Counted from the stretch's first letter, positions 36,183 through 48,275 are shown. The stretch: 64,000 bases of DNA from Tillus elongatus (GCA_964006375.1 OZ023265.1:118588858-118652857); one strand, 5' to 3'. The notes: generated by a model not told the origin, from the letters alone. Numbers and translations: made by a program.

Positions 36183-36277
<95 letters not shown>

Positions 36278-36395
36278 GAAAGTGACCCCGGAAATGGGTT
36301 CTAGGGGTCCTAGTTCACGCTCATTTGCAAAAAAAATTTCAGAATTTAAAAGTCGGGATCTCCCCATTAGTGAATTTTTTCTACAAAAATTCACT
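35428..36395 (-). mobile_element. (TA)n element with four 141-bp internal units
   Basis: In + coordinates it runs from the inverted R end (GGACGCAGCAAGTGCGTTAT at 35433) through about four tandem units of 141 bp. CGGCCCA recurs at about 35731, 35872, 36013 and 36153. A TA tract (36196-36274), the L segment and the L-end hairpin (AGTGAATTTTTTCTAC ... AATTCACTA) follow. A 207-codon - strand frame (35566-36189) crosses the units because 141 = 3 x 47. Each unit reads roughly [15 protein letters not shown], then DKFVSQENRTRFSGKILSFH. I do not claim it is expressed. Confidence 0.85.
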
Positions 36396-36634
36396 AAAAA
36401 TGATGTGCCGAAAATTTTGCTACCTACGAAATCCAGTTGAGACATTGTAATAGTTCACAGATTTACTTTAGAAGAGAAATACTAATTCAACTTTTTTAAA
36501 TTTATAGTTGGTGAAACGCAGTACAAAGGGGGGGGGGTGCTCTTGTATTCGCAAACATGGGTAAAAGTCAGCTTTGCCTCGCTTGCTTTACTAGAAAAAT
36601 CAGAGGAGAATATTTTTAACGCAAAATGAAAAAC
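36396..36634. repeat. Right copy of the ~236-bp direct repeat
   Basis: Starts at the element's L-end boundary with AAAAATGATGTGCCGAAAAT and ends TTTTTAACGCAAAATGAAAA. It differs from the left copy by substitutions and a G-run expansion near 36530. Confidence 0.85.
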
Positions 36635-38049
36635 TAATATTATGAAGAAGAGTGAAATATATAATCAGAGCTATCCAGAATGTAACACTCAATACGTGGA
36701 ACAAACGGGAATAGCCTTTTTTGTAACTTTTAAAAAATGAACTGGATCTGGTGTATTTTTTTTAATATAATTTCCCAAAACACCTCCAGGAACCCAATCT
36801 CATGGTAACTGCAGATTTTCAACCAACATTGTTACACATATGCGAAAAATAGCTCAAATTAACTAAACAGTTTAGAGATTAATAGAACTGCAATAAATCG
36901 TAATCCTAATATAATGATTCTTAACGACCAATTAGGCCTTAACAAGCTCCATTTCTAAGCATCACTCAACCAGATTTCTATGCCCAACACATATATTACT
37001 TCTCGATAGGACGGGTTAAGGTTTAGGTTAGGGGGATCTGGCCGTACGGCTTATCTGTCAAGCTTTGTCCCCTTTATTAGAGTTTACATCCTACACAAAG
37101 GTTTATTAGTGTAGCTTTCAGGCTTTGGAGGGGGGTCCTTATTATTCTTAATTCCTCCGTAGTTTTTTCCATGAAGAAAGTCGACAGTTGCCCACTCTCA
37201 ATTCAAGCTTTTTCTACTGCTGTCTAGAGATTTGCGTGTAGTCTTTTATTGACCTTCAGCCTTTCTCGGTCTTCGCCCGGAACGTAGACGGTGCATATAT
37301 GCAGTCAAGATACCTCAAGGTAGCGGGCCTTCGAAACTAATCTGCACTTGCTGCATCAGCACACGCCACGACGAGGTATCCTTTCCCATAAGTCCATTTA
37401 GCAAGTCGCACTTGAGGGTCTTCTAAAAGGATTTGTTCAAATCATTTTTTGAGGAAACTCTGAAGAGCTTTACTCTTTCTGGCTCTACCATGGCGGTTGG
37501 GAAACCGTCCCGAATAGTGGCCAACCCATGTTATATGAGGACCACTTTGAAGAATACTCCTTCTATTTTGCGCCATGTTTATACTCGGCGTGTTGATGTC
37601 CTTGTCGTGGTCTTTATGGAGCTTCTTTCCCGCATTTTTTGTCTTCCGTTTCTCTTGTGTTTTTGGTTGGACTTCTTAGGGTCTGTGGCTTTTTTGGCCT
37701 TTTAAAATATGATTAGGTTGTCTAACCACAGCCCCTTTTGGCTCTTATTTCACCATTACCTTCTTGGATGAGTTTTCAGCGAGTAGCAGAGGGGGAACGT
37801 TTTAATTTAAAAAGCCCGTATGTTCAAGTAACGCACTTATACAAGGAGTTGTGCTTGTGTCCTTAGGTAAATGTTCACTTCCGCTTATAATACTATAGCC
37901 CTGAGCATGTTGTCTTACATCTTAGCCTGGGTTTTTAAGAAAAATCACAACTCGAATACAACAATTGGAACCTGTAACATAGTACAAAGATGTTTTGGTT
38001 ATTGTAACAGTTAATTACCACAAAGCAACACTTGATTAAATCAATTATT
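36635..38049. other. Intronic stretch without recognised features
   Basis: A 90-codon frame at 37433-37705 has no recognisable motif. Base composition at 37010-37760 is less AT-rich than its surroundings, hinting at a decayed insertion of unknown type. Confidence 0.35.
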
Positions 38050-38610
38050 AAATCTTTTGTCTTCTATTACTTGAATAGTCACAGAACTATTTATAAATAA
38101 TACCCCTAATTCCATATTTATATGGCTTTTGTAATAACTTATCCTTATCAAGTATTTCAAGCGCACTTTTAAACATAGGCTGTTCATTTTCACTTTGGCA
38201 TTGGTCATTTGCTTCGTTCCATTCATTTGTGAGGTATTGTGACACTATTTCACAGTTACGGTCTTCTCTGACGTCTGGCACAGAATGCGTTCGTATGCTA
38301 ATTTAAACATTTGTCTATAAACTTCCTTTTCAGGGATTCTTTCTAAAGCTGAAAGCATATTTTCTAAGACTCTGGCATTGCCTGTTGATCCAGTTATATT
38401 TAATAAGGAATCTGCAATATTGCATTTAAGAGATCTTTGAAGTGAAGCATGCCAGTCTCATCTGGATTATGTTGATCAGCCATAGTACAAATTACTTTCC
38501 CAAGTTCTTCTTTTGTTCTCCAATCCCAAGAAATGGCACCAGAGTAGACAAACTTCTCCTCCTCAAGCCTTTCACTTATGCCTGTGCATACATATAAACA
38601 AACCACCCAT
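38050..38610 (-). pseudogene. Unrecognised coding remnant (two frameshifts)
   Basis: Three consecutive - strand segments in different frames look protein-like. 38606-38400 gives ISWDWRTKEELGKVICTMAD and LHFKDLLNA. About 38420-38290 gives NITGSTGNARVLENMLSALE and EVYRQMFKLAYERIL. 38281-38087 gives PDVREDRNCEIVSQYLTNEW and FKSALEILDKDKLLQK. The joined composition (helical, charged, no low complexity) suggests a once-coding exon or transposon-encoded accessory protein. I do not recognise the family. It lies antisense inside a gelsolin intron. Confidence 0.45.
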
Positions 38611-38649
38611 AACTCATCAGAACCCGCCTATTCCACATTCTAGTTAAAA

Positions 38650-38740
38650 AAAAGATTGTCCGAATACAAGACTCGAACCCGCCACCTCGTGGTCCAAACC
38701 CTACAAGTTACTCGCCCGGTGAACTCTGCTACTCAGCCTG
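38650..38740 (-). repeat. tRNA-like sequence, probably a second SINE head
   Basis: The - strand reads GCTGAGTAGCAGAGTTCACC (A-box-like) and then GGCGGGTTCGAGTCTTGTAT, containing a consensus B box GTTCGAGTC. The intervening region does not fold as a convincing tRNA and no anticodon loop could be assigned. It is most likely the head of another tRNA-derived repeat. Confidence 0.5.
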
Positions 38741-38887
38741 TCAATTTATAAGATAAATTAAGCTTTCCGGTTCCTTATACATTACGATTTTGTATTAAAT
38801 AATATAGTGGCTGTGCTTTACTTGCTCATTGCCGATATTTTGAAAACCATAAAACATAATAATACTTATTTGATATGTCTCTTTTAG

Positions 38888-39113
38888 GATGTGTATATTG
38901 TGGATTATGAGATCAATGGAATATGGGTGTGGGTGGGTAAAAGAGCAAGCGAAAAGGAACGTACAGAAGCTTTAAGAAACGCAAGAGGTTTCGTCAAGAA
39001 AAAGAAGTATCCAAACAATGCCAGAGTAACCAGAGTTGTAGAAGGAGTAGAGCCTGTTGAATTTAAAATGTTATTCGCTACTTGGAAAGACGAGCCGAAG
39101 CCTGGAATTAAAG
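38888..39113 (+). CDS. Gelsolin-family protein, exon for G3
   Basis: A 226-bp exon with acceptor GTCTCTTTTAG and donor AAAG|GTATGC, ending in phase 1. The peptide DVYIVDYEINGIWVWVGKRA continues with SEKERTEALRNARGFVKKKK and EPVEFKMLFATWKD. The xxYIVDxxxxGIWVWxGKxAxxxER and EPxxFKxxFxxWxD patterns are typical of the second half of odd gelsolin repeats and the start of the G3-G4 linker (DEPKPG). Confidence 0.95.
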
Positions 39114-39601
39114 GTATGCATTTTTTCCGACTAATTGTATTAAAATATTATCTATTGTTTGATTCCTTGCAGTTTGATTATATCCGAATTATTAAAAACT
39201 AATTTATAAAGATATTAAGCCTAATAAATACTCTTTGAAATGAGTGTTGTTAGTCTAATATGGTTAAAATTATTTCACGTTCCAATTAATCCCTATTTTT
39301 TAATAAGACTGCGTCGACAGTTTCAAACCATTAGCGATATAGATGAATGATGACTTTACCTGCTTAAATAGCAACTTCGACAAGATTTTAACAACGGGCG
39401 ATGAGATTTGAAACCTCAGAACCTCCGTGTTTAAATTCGTTCTACGAATAAAACCACAGCCCGCTATTGTTAAAGGTAAAGATGATAATATTAACCCCCA
39501 CTTTGTTTTTTGTTACATCCGCCTACATTTTAGGCCAATTTTACTCATTTTATGAATGGCTAGTCTCATTTACATTTTAGGTAATGCCGTAACTTGCAGG
39601 A
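39114..39601. other. Intronic stretch without recognised features
   Basis: AT-rich sequence between the G3 exon donor and a SINE copy; nothing identified. Confidence 0.4.
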
Positions 39602-39946
39602 TTTTTTTCTTCAACGCCGGTTTATTTCCGGGACTATGGCCAATCACTACCGCCAGGGAGCAGTTTCACCTTACTATCCCGAAATGTTTTGCCTCATCCC
39701 TACCTTTATATAAGGATCGTAGGGATCTTTAACGTACCCAACATCGCATGGTACACGGGACCGATGACTTAACACCCTTTCCGAAGGATGGAACGTGCAT
39801 AAATTCGACTTACTCATAATATCACAACCCCAACTGATGTTAATTTACAATAAGTACTAAAAATAATTCGACGTTTTTACGGGGAATTGAAACCGGGCTC
39901 CTTAGGTGCAGAGGTACACGTTCTTACCCCTGGACTACCGAGACTG
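39602..39946 (-). mobile_element. tRNA-derived SINE, old copy
   Basis: Similar along its length to 31869-32210 but more diverged: CGGTTTATTTCCGGGACTAT, CGCCAGGGAGCAGTTTCACC and AACATCGCATGGTACACGGG. The B-box region is GAATTGAAACC and the head is TGGACTACCGAGACTG. Confidence 0.82.
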
Positions 39947-40059
39947 CGAAACTTTATCAAAAAAAATTAAAATCGTTTTTTTTTAATATGGGCATTATAA
40001 ACCCCTAACCCCTATGAAACAGTCGCAATTTATTTGGCAAAAATGAACTTTATTGTTAA

Positions 40060-41480
40060 AAATAATAAATTATACACAAAAATCACAAACACAAATATAA
40101 TTCTTGGCTCCAGCATATTCACCGTGTGCCCATATTTCACACATTACACACATGACCCAGGGTGATCCACAGCAATTATTAGTAAAAGCGGAGCAATGGA
40201 AAAGCAATTGGCGTCTTGCACACCAGGTTGGTCCACTCACACTGAAAGACCGAACGGTGAGTCGCTGGAGTGCTCAGAATGGAACTATTGTTCAAAATTA
40301 TTTGGTTGGCTTTTATTGATGTGTATCGTTCACTTTCATAGCAGCTGTGTGCGTAAAACTAATCGCAGATGTGTTGGGTTGCAGTTTAGATAGATGTAGA
40401 GTACACTCACCTCTTCCACTACGTCTTCCTCGCTGAGCATCATTATTTTCTATACCTTGAATAGAAGTCGTTAATACATTTTTGTAAGGAGATCATGTTT
40501 TGATATTTGCCAAACCAAGCTTCGTTCGCCTGATAGGTTTTCTTTGGTTTTGGCAGAACATTTCTGGAAAAACGGGTGGATTGTTGGCGGTGATTGTTGG
40601 CAGATCTTGAATAGGTTTTGAGGTTGTGCTTCTTGAAGGGAAGGCTATTTTAACTTGGTTTTGGTCATCACATTCTGCTGCATTGTAGTCTGAGTCCTGA
40701 AAGATATGTACGGGTAAATTCCAATCACGCTGAACCCACAGCCGCAATGATTCTCCTCGTGCACTCTAGGTAGTCCTTACCAAACTGCAATATCATATGG
40801 TTGGAGACGTTTTTCGCTATTTAACATTGATTTGCGAATAAATTCACTGTAGTGCGTCTTTAGGGGCCCCTTGAATATCTTATCGTGTGATTTTACCGCA
40901 TTTTATCGGGTGTGTGTGAAGGTAATGAGATGATAGGAACTTTGTTTTTTTTTGTTCTAGATCGATCGCATCGAAGTTTTTTATATGAGAGTAGTGTTAT
41001 ATAATATGAGCAGGGCTAAAGAAGTTTTCCAGGGATCTATATTATCGATAAAAGGTTGCACCAATCGGGTAAAGAGATTTGCCTGCACCCAACTCTAAGG
41101 ATGAGCTACCTTATGGTGCCTGTAGGAACTCATCTCACCAGTGCTTCGGTGATATTTTTCTCATGAAGATCATTATAAATGAGATAAAGAAACTAGCTGC
41201 ACTCATGCAGCAGATCACCGTCACCAGAAACACTCTTTGCATCAGTGAGAGACCCTTTTGATTACACATTCCTTATCACATCAAAGCTGTACGTGTGTTT
41301 TAGGTAGCTTGTCTCGGTAGGTTTTTCACGGGTCACGTCCTCTTTTCGTGCATACAACGTCTCTGTAGATTTTCTGATCGAATGCTTTTTCTGATGACGC
41401 CTCAGAAAATGGCCGAGATACGCCATTCCTGCAAGTTCATTTGCATAAGGATGCATGATGACATTACACTGAACTAACAC
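40060..41480 (-). pseudogene. pogo-like DNA transposase relic (2)
   Basis: - strand fragments in pogo order. 41480-41262: ANELAGMAYLGHFLRRHQKK with SIRKSTETLYARK (second DNA-binding helix-turn-helix region). About 40880-40770: KGPLKTHYSEFIRKSMLNSE and GKDYLECTRRIIA (post-catalytic region). 40747-40493: VHIFQDSDYNAAECD, then a low-complexity tail. About 40160-40080: SPWVMCVMCEIWAHGEYAGA, a PHD-like cysteine/histidine finger characteristic of the C-terminus of many insect pogo elements. The middle catalytic part is largely unreadable. A different insertion from 21380-23175. Confidence 0.8.
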
Positions 41481-41633
41481 GAAGCTCAGCCTCCTAACGT
41501 TTTTGTTGTTGGGACCATAAAATAAAGATTATATTGTTAATGAGTACTCAACCAATTCTACCAAAACTTTATTTTCTATTTTCTATACTTTTCGACTTTG
41601 TCTTTTTATTAATGTTTAATAATATTTTGCCAG

Positions 41634-41878
41634 GAAAACCCACCATATTAGTATCCAGGTTCGATGCTCTATCAATGCAGGACCGACCAAGCCTAGCAGC
41701 CGAGACGCAGCTCATTGATGATGGCACAGGTAGCCTTACACTCTGGAGGGTGCATCTACCAACTTTATTAGACGTACCAAAAGAGAAGCATGGTATCTTT
41801 TTTTCTGGAGACTGCTACATCATCCTGTATACCTATCAAACAAATAACGAGCAGAAACACTTACTTTATTACTGGCTG
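41634..41878 (+). CDS. Gelsolin-family protein, exon for the start of G4
   Basis: A 245-bp exon with acceptor TATTTTGCCAG and donor CTG|GTGAGT. With the phase-1 base of the previous exon it reads on into SRFDALSMQDRPSLAAE. The core of repeat G4 follows (GTGSLTLWRVHLPTLLDVPK, then GIFFSGDCYIILYTYQ). The LxxWRV...FFxGDxYIxLYTY pattern is the N-terminal half of a gelsolin repeat. It ends in phase 0. Confidence 0.95.
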
Positions 41879-41963
41879 GTGAGTAAGCCTTTGCTACTTT
41901 TTTAACAAATACTAAGTAGAATCTTATTTGTTTACACTACAAATATAACAACTTGTTTTTTTT

Positions 41964-42079
41964 AGTGCATTTTCTTTAAAAAAAATTACTAGTGAGGAAA
42001 TCCCGACTTTTGAATTTTGAAAACATTTCTTCAAATGACCGCGAACTAGACCCCCTAGAACCCATATCCAGGGTCGGTT

Positions 42080-42112
<33 letters not shown>
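41964..42112 (+). repeat. (TA)n element, L segment and short TA tract
   Basis: Diverged L end (TAGTGCATTTTCTTTAAAAA), L segment (GACCGCGAACTAGACCCCCT; CCCATATCCAGGGTCGG) and a TA tract at 42086-42111. No internal unit or R end follows. Confidence 0.75.
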
Positions 42113-42649
42113 TTCTGTCATAATATTATCCTATGTACCAAAATTAAGATCTCTATTTTAAAAGACAAGAAATGACTAACAAGCTCCTAGATATCCTAGA
42201 TGTCTAAGTCGTTCTTTTTCTTGATTTAGTTAAAATATAAGCAAAAAATCCATTGTAAATCAAAATGGTTTTATCTAAATTGTAAAACCTTGAACCATAG
42301 GATATTCCTGCTAGTAAATGCATATAATCCGTAGTTTAGTGGGCTAGGTCCCTGTACATCGTATAATCGACTCCAAGATGACGAGTTCTAATCCTGGTTA
42401 GTGGTTTACTTTTTATCAAAAATTTTTTAGTCTCATTTCACCTTACAGTTATCTAATCTGATTGTTTTTAATCCGATGATTTTTTTACGAGTTTTTGTAT
42501 AAAAAATAATTTGATAAAGAGGAGATGAAGGTTTTAAGACTTAATTCAATTTGAATAGCAAATCTGGTTGTTTGTTCTTGCCCTAACTTAGTGCAACAGT
42601 TCCATATTTAATACAGTGGTAGACTTTTCCCGTGGCTTCACAAGCGCTT
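42113..42649. other. Intronic stretch; weak tRNA-like segment
   Basis: Nothing coding. At about 42328-42400 a segment (GTAGTTTAGTGGGCTAGG ... GACGAGTTCTAATCCTGG) resembles A and B boxes of a tRNA-derived repeat, but the B box has a mismatch at a conserved purine. Confidence 0.35.
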
Positions 42650-42773
42650 GTTTTAGGCAATTTTCTTTAAAAAAAAATCACTAACGAGGAGATCCCGACT
42701 ATTGAATTTAGAAAAAATTTCTTTAAATGAGCGCGAACTAGGCCCCCTAGAACCCACATCCAGGGTCAGTTTC

Positions 42774-42846
<73 letters not shown>
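42650..42846 (+). repeat. (TA)n element, L segment and TA tract
   Basis: L end variant (AAAAAATCACTAACGAGGAG), L segment (GAGCGCGAACTAGGCCCCCT) and TA tract 42777-42845. Confidence 0.78.
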
Positions 42847-42847
<1 letters not shown>

Positions 42848-43029
42848 TGAGTAATTTACCAGAAGTTAGGTCTGTAAGTTTAAAGACAAAAAAGTTAGAT
42901 GCATTTAAAGAAAAAAATATTGGGGTTAAACGTAAAAAGTCGCGATTTGAAACGTCAAAATTGGCAACATTTAGGCAAAGAACCTGAAAGAAATACGGAT
43001 TGTGTGAAGAGTGTCCTGCACACCCTTAA

Positions 43030-43330
43030 GTTTCAGCTTCAACAAATTCGTTAATGAGGAGACCGCGGCTTTTGAATTCCAAAATGATTTCTTCAAATGA
43101 GCGCAAACTAGGGCCCCTAAAATCCATATTTGAGATTCCTTTCTGTTTACACATATACAGGGTGGCGCATTTCTACGGTAAAGTCCAATATAATTGTTAT
43201 TACGCAAGATACGAGAAAAAATTGTATACATTACCTATAGGGTGTCTTGAGCTGCATCTTATAAAATTATTTTGACAATCACAGGATGGCCCATAAGTCG
43301 TTCAAAATGCAAAACGCAATTTGCTATTAA
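43030..43330 (+). repeat. L segment of the (TA)n family fused to an ACAGGGTGGCGC family
   Basis: The L segment (AATGAGGAGACCGCGGCTTT ... GAGCGCAAACTAGGGCCCCT) joins at about 43155 to TACAGGGTGGCGCATTTCTA. A ~150-bp sequence follows that ends near CACAGGATGGCCCATAAGTC. A diverged inverted copy of the same fusion is at 46340-46640, and a partial one at 20525-20700. Confidence 0.7.
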
Positions 43331-43799
43331 CGTAAGGTTGGTCAGCTAGGAAACGTTTTAAGTTTATTTTCGGAAAATTTTTGTACATTTTCAAACATGT
43401 TATTTTGGTAAAATATGGTACCTTCTTTCTACTATATAGATTATTTTATTTATTTAATTTATTTATATTAGCGAATTTTCTTGTACAAAATGTAATTTTA
43501 ATAACGTATTTTCTTATAAATGAATTTAGTGAATTTCTTTCTTTGAAGAAACATTTGAGAATATTTGTATGAAAAATTGTTCAATTGATCGAACATTTTT
43601 TAAATGAAATTCATCGAAAAAGGTTTTAATGGATTTTCGTGCAAACAAATTATTTTATTTTCAAATTTAATTACAGATTAGATATATGATTTGAATTTTA
43701 TGTATGCTTTTAGCAGAATTTTGTGTAAAAAATATTTAGCCACATTTTATGCATGCTTTCATTAAAAAAAGACAAATCTGCCATTAAAATTATTTTTAT
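43331..43799. other. AT-rich stretch with loose AATTTTC-type repeats
   Basis: Repeated GAATTTTCTTGTA/GAATTTCTTT-like motifs resemble the array at 12345-12640. No gene seen. Confidence 0.35.
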
Positions 43800-43835
43800 T
43801 AAACTTCACTACCATAACGCACTTGCTGCGTCCAG
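43800..43835 (+). repeat. Isolated R end of the (TA)n element family
   Basis: CTTCACTACCATAACGCACT then TGCTGCGTCCAG, directly followed by a SINE fragment. Confidence 0.8.
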
Positions 43836-43847
43836 ACTTTATTTGTT

Positions 43848-43950
43848 TCTTTAACGTCGGTCTATTTCCGCGACTATGGCCAATCACCGACGCCAGGGAG
43901 CAGTTTCACCTCACTATCCTGGAAATTTTGCCGAATCTCTGCCTTTCTGC
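43848..43950 (-). repeat. SINE fragment (3' half)
   Basis: TTTCTTTAACGTCGGTCTAT, CGACTATGGCCAATCACCGA and CTGGAAATTTTGCCGAA match the SINE body; it breaks off at about 43950. Confidence 0.85.
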
Positions 43951-45009
43951 AAATATAACAATTTAATAGAATCAATTGGATTCTGGAAATCATTGACTAG
44001 AAATTTTTTAAGGGCTGTTTGTTGTATAGCTATTTTAATTTTAAAAACTAATAGGACATAAACTTATATTTGTAATAGAAATATTTTTAATTGCTTTTAC
44101 ACAGTATTTGGCTTGTTAATAACGAAAAGGGATTATTTAGGGTGTGGTTTAAAACTATTAATTTGCAAAAACGGAAAACTGATATTTTTGAGACAACCAG
44201 GCATCTCATGATTATGAGAACGAATGTTACAAATATATTTTTCCTTCCCAAATCAGGTTTTGTAGATATATATTTTCAGACCTTCTACGACGTTCAAGCT
44301 AAAAAAAAGTCTGGACGCAGCAAGTGCGTAATGGTAGTGAATTTTGGCAAAAATGTTTTTAATTGCAAATATGTCTTCTTTTTAAAAGAAGGGCATTTGG
44401 TTGGCAGTATAACATATATAGTAGTAACGGTGTACCATATTTCAGTAAAATAGCTATGTTGTTTCAAAAAGTGCAAATATTTTTCGAAAATAAACTTTAA
44501 AGATTTCAGACAAAAGTGGTCCGATTTTCCTGGCCAACGAACCTCTCCAAGCTACTATCACACCTAACCAAGATATAATTATTTACAAACAGCTTTAGGA
44601 CCAAAATTGAAAAAAATATCCACAATTTTTTTTTACAGAAATTACCTTCAGTAATGTTACACTAAATTATATTTTTCACAAAAATTCGACAACTTTTTTT
44701 TTACAATAACTTTCTAAACATTTATTATTAATTACCAACATATCACACAAATCTTACAAAAAATTATTTCTACGGAAACACTAAAAACATTTCTGCGAAA
44801 ACCTTTCAAATTCAGCCACTATTGGAGAGTACCTGTATACGGCAGCTCCATTTTTTCGACGAGTAATACAAACAAGAAGCTCTCTAAATGCGTCATTTCC
44901 ATGGGATTCCGCTATATATATTGGTAAAAACGCCGTATCACAATTTGTGATACGTGTTTTGTGATATGTGCCAATAACGTGAAAAGTTCCAAAACAATTG
45001 AAATAACTA
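43951..45009. other. AT-rich stretch with one inverted R end
   Basis: At 44312-44346 there is an inverted R-end motif (GGACGCAGCAAGTGCGTAAT then GGTAGTGAATTTT). No TA tract follows. Otherwise nothing recognised; the short open frames have no supporting features. Confidence 0.45.
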
Positions 45010-46240
<1,231 letters not shown>

Positions 46241-46339
46241 GATTAACGATATCAATTTTTTTCCCAAACATGCATTATATAATTCGATGGAAAATACAAA
46301 AATGCAATAATATAAGGGGTTTCTATTAAAAAAAGAATG

Positions 46340-46640
46340 TGTGTATCACCAACGACTTATGGGCCAGCATGTGATTGTCAAAATAGGTTTATAGGATGCA
46401 GCTCGAGACACCACCCTATAATTGCCTTATATCATTTTTCCCATATCTAGTATAATAACGGATATATTGAGCATTACCATAGAAGTGCGTCACCCTGTGT
46501 ATGTATAAACAGACAAAAACTGAAACTGACCGGTATATGGGTTTTAGCGCTTCTAGTTTGCACTCATTTGAAAAAAGCTTTTTAAAATTCATAAGTCGCG
46601 GTCTTCTCAATAATGAAGGTTTTCTACGAAAATTTGCTAA
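46340..46640 (-). repeat. Inverted copy of the L segment/ACAGGGTG fusion repeat
   Basis: Contains CCCATAGA..GTGCGTCACCCTGTGTATG-type sequence, then an L segment (TTTGCACTCATTTG ... CGGTCTTCTCAATAATGAA), i.e. the reverse orientation of 43030-43330. The two copies are about 3 kb apart. Confidence 0.68.
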
Positions 46641-46870
46641 AATATAGACTATTAAACCATTAACTCTATAGCTGTAACCAGCGCCAAACCATCAGAAAGA
46701 GGATCTACTTATTTTCCGAAATTATGTTAGTAAAATGAAGGACAATGATGACTGAAGCTGAAACTTAGGGCTTTGTAAAACACACTTATTATAACATTTT
46801 TTCTACATAATCAGCATTTGTTTTAGATTCGTTGTCTGAAAATTGCAAATTCTGACGTTTCAAATCGCGA

Positions 46871-47185
46871 TATGAAATAAGTTGTAAAGATTGTAATCTT
46901 AAATACGTCGGACAAACAAAAAGATCGATTGGAATTAGATTCAAAGAACACTTATCCCAATTACGTTACGGCACTGTAGATAAATCTTCCGTCGCCCGAC
47001 ACATTTGGGATAATAATCATCACGTTGATAAAGATAATCTGAAATTAATAAAAAATGTTAGAAAACCAGGTCAGCTAAACGCGTTCGAAAGCATTTATAT
47101 TGCGAAATATAGTTACAACAAAAAATGTATGAACGCTTCAGCACCGCCAATTACGAGTCACCTGATCGATTGCATTGTTAAATAA
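46871..47185 (+). pseudogene. Penelope-like element GIY-YIG endonuclease domain (3' end of the ORF)
   Basis: A 104-codon continuous frame ends at TAA 47183-47185. It starts YEISCKDCNLKYVGQTKRS, the equivalent of the GIY and YIG motifs with the CxxC usual in Penelope endonucleases. Then come IRFKEHLSQLRYGT, SSVARHIWDNN and AFESIYIAKYSYN, including the conserved arginine, histidine and the catalytic-type glutamate of the GIY-YIG fold. The reverse transcriptase expected upstream is absent, so this is a 5'-truncated copy. The same domain, more decayed, is at 15235-15400 (- strand). Confidence 0.88.
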
Positions 47186-47463
47186 AATTCCCACGTTTTA
47201 AGCACGTTCTAAAGATAACGTAAGTATACAGATATTGCCGCCAAAGGAATCTATGTTAATTTAGCTGTCGTTGAACCTTCTCTAAATTATTACAGATGGA
47301 CACTTTTTAGATAAAGTAGTAAGGACAGTGCAAAGACCTTGTCCGGCGATAAAAATACAATACACTGTGAATTTTGCCTGCGACTAGTTTCCCACCTCAG
47401 TTCGATCTCTTTACCTAAGATTCGGTATATAAGTTTATGTTAGTTTTTTTCAGTATTTAGAAT

Positions 47464-47515
47464 GTTTCATCCTCTGATGACGCTAACTTGGTTAGTGAAA
47501 CGATCGCCCGGTCTT
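47464..47515 (+). ncRNA. Hammerhead-ribozyme-like motif downstream of the Penelope endonuclease
   Basis: CTGATGA (47474-47480) is followed by a 7-bp stem (CGCTAAC with GTTAGTG, loop TTG) and then AAAC, giving the CUGAUGA/GAAAC arrangement. GTTTCA at 47464 can also pair with TGAAAC at 47496. Penelope-like elements are known to carry hammerhead motifs. Here the G of GAAAC falls within the stem, so the core is not canonical and activity is uncertain. Confidence 0.45.
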
Positions 47516-47615
47516 TGTAAAATGTGTTGTGGTGATTTGGGTTCTCCAAGTGTACTTATCGCGACTTTGACGTTTTAAAAAGGAAACATAAAATTTTTTA
47601 AATATTTTTTCTGCT

Positions 47616-47743
47616 ATTAGTGAATTTTCTGTAAGAAAATTCACGAATAGAGAGGTATCGATGATGAGACTTTCGGGAAAATTTCTTCAAATGAGCGCGA
47701 ATTAGGGCCTCTGGAACCCATTTCCATGGTCAGTTAAAATGAT

Positions 47744-47825
<82 letters not shown>

Positions 47826-47870
47826 GCGTGTGTGTGTGTATCCAACCGATAACTCGAAAAATATTTCACT
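47616..47870 (+). repeat. (TA)n element: L-end hairpin, L segment, TA tract and start of the internal unit
   Basis: Hairpin TTAGTGAATTTTCTGTAAG, AAAATTCACGAAT at 47619. L segment (GAGCGCGAATTAGGGCCTCT; CCCATTTCCATGGTCAG), TA tract 47747-47821, then CCAACCGATAACTCGAAAAA. It is truncated in the internal part at about 47870-48050. Confidence 0.8.
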
Positions 47871-48059
47871 GATATGCACCAAATTTGGGAATTGCCCTTA
47901 TTTTGCTAATGGCTTGGATAAGTTGGTTCATCAAATCTTAACAGCCAATTTTTCTTAAAACGAAAATTTACAACTTAAAAGAACATTGAGAGACGTGGTT
48001 CTGTACCAAATTTCAAGCCGTTTAGTTAAAGTAAAATAAAGTTATTCCAAATTAATAGT

Positions 48060-48153
48060 AAACCTGACTAACGAACTTATCCAAGCCACCTACAAAAGGG
48101 AGGTATTCACCAAATTTAATCGAAATCAGCCCATAATTATTTGAGTTCTCGGT

Positions 48154-48231
<78 letters not shown>

Positions 48232-48275
48232 TCTCCTCATTAATGAATTTTTCGTGTTACGAAAAATTCGCTAAA
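48060..48275 (-). repeat. (TA)n element, inverted, one internal unit and L end
   Basis: One unit (CCTGACTAACGAACTTATCC ... AAATCAGCCCATAATTATTT), CGGTGTGATA, TA tract 48157-48227, then directly an L-end hairpin (ATGAATTTTTCGTG, ACGAAAAATTCGCTAAA) with most of the L segment deleted. Confidence 0.78.

Noticed and set aside
38653..38740. Genuine tRNA gene
   Set aside because: B box is good, but no proper anticodon stem-loop or acceptor pairing could be drawn; more likely a tRNA-derived repeat.
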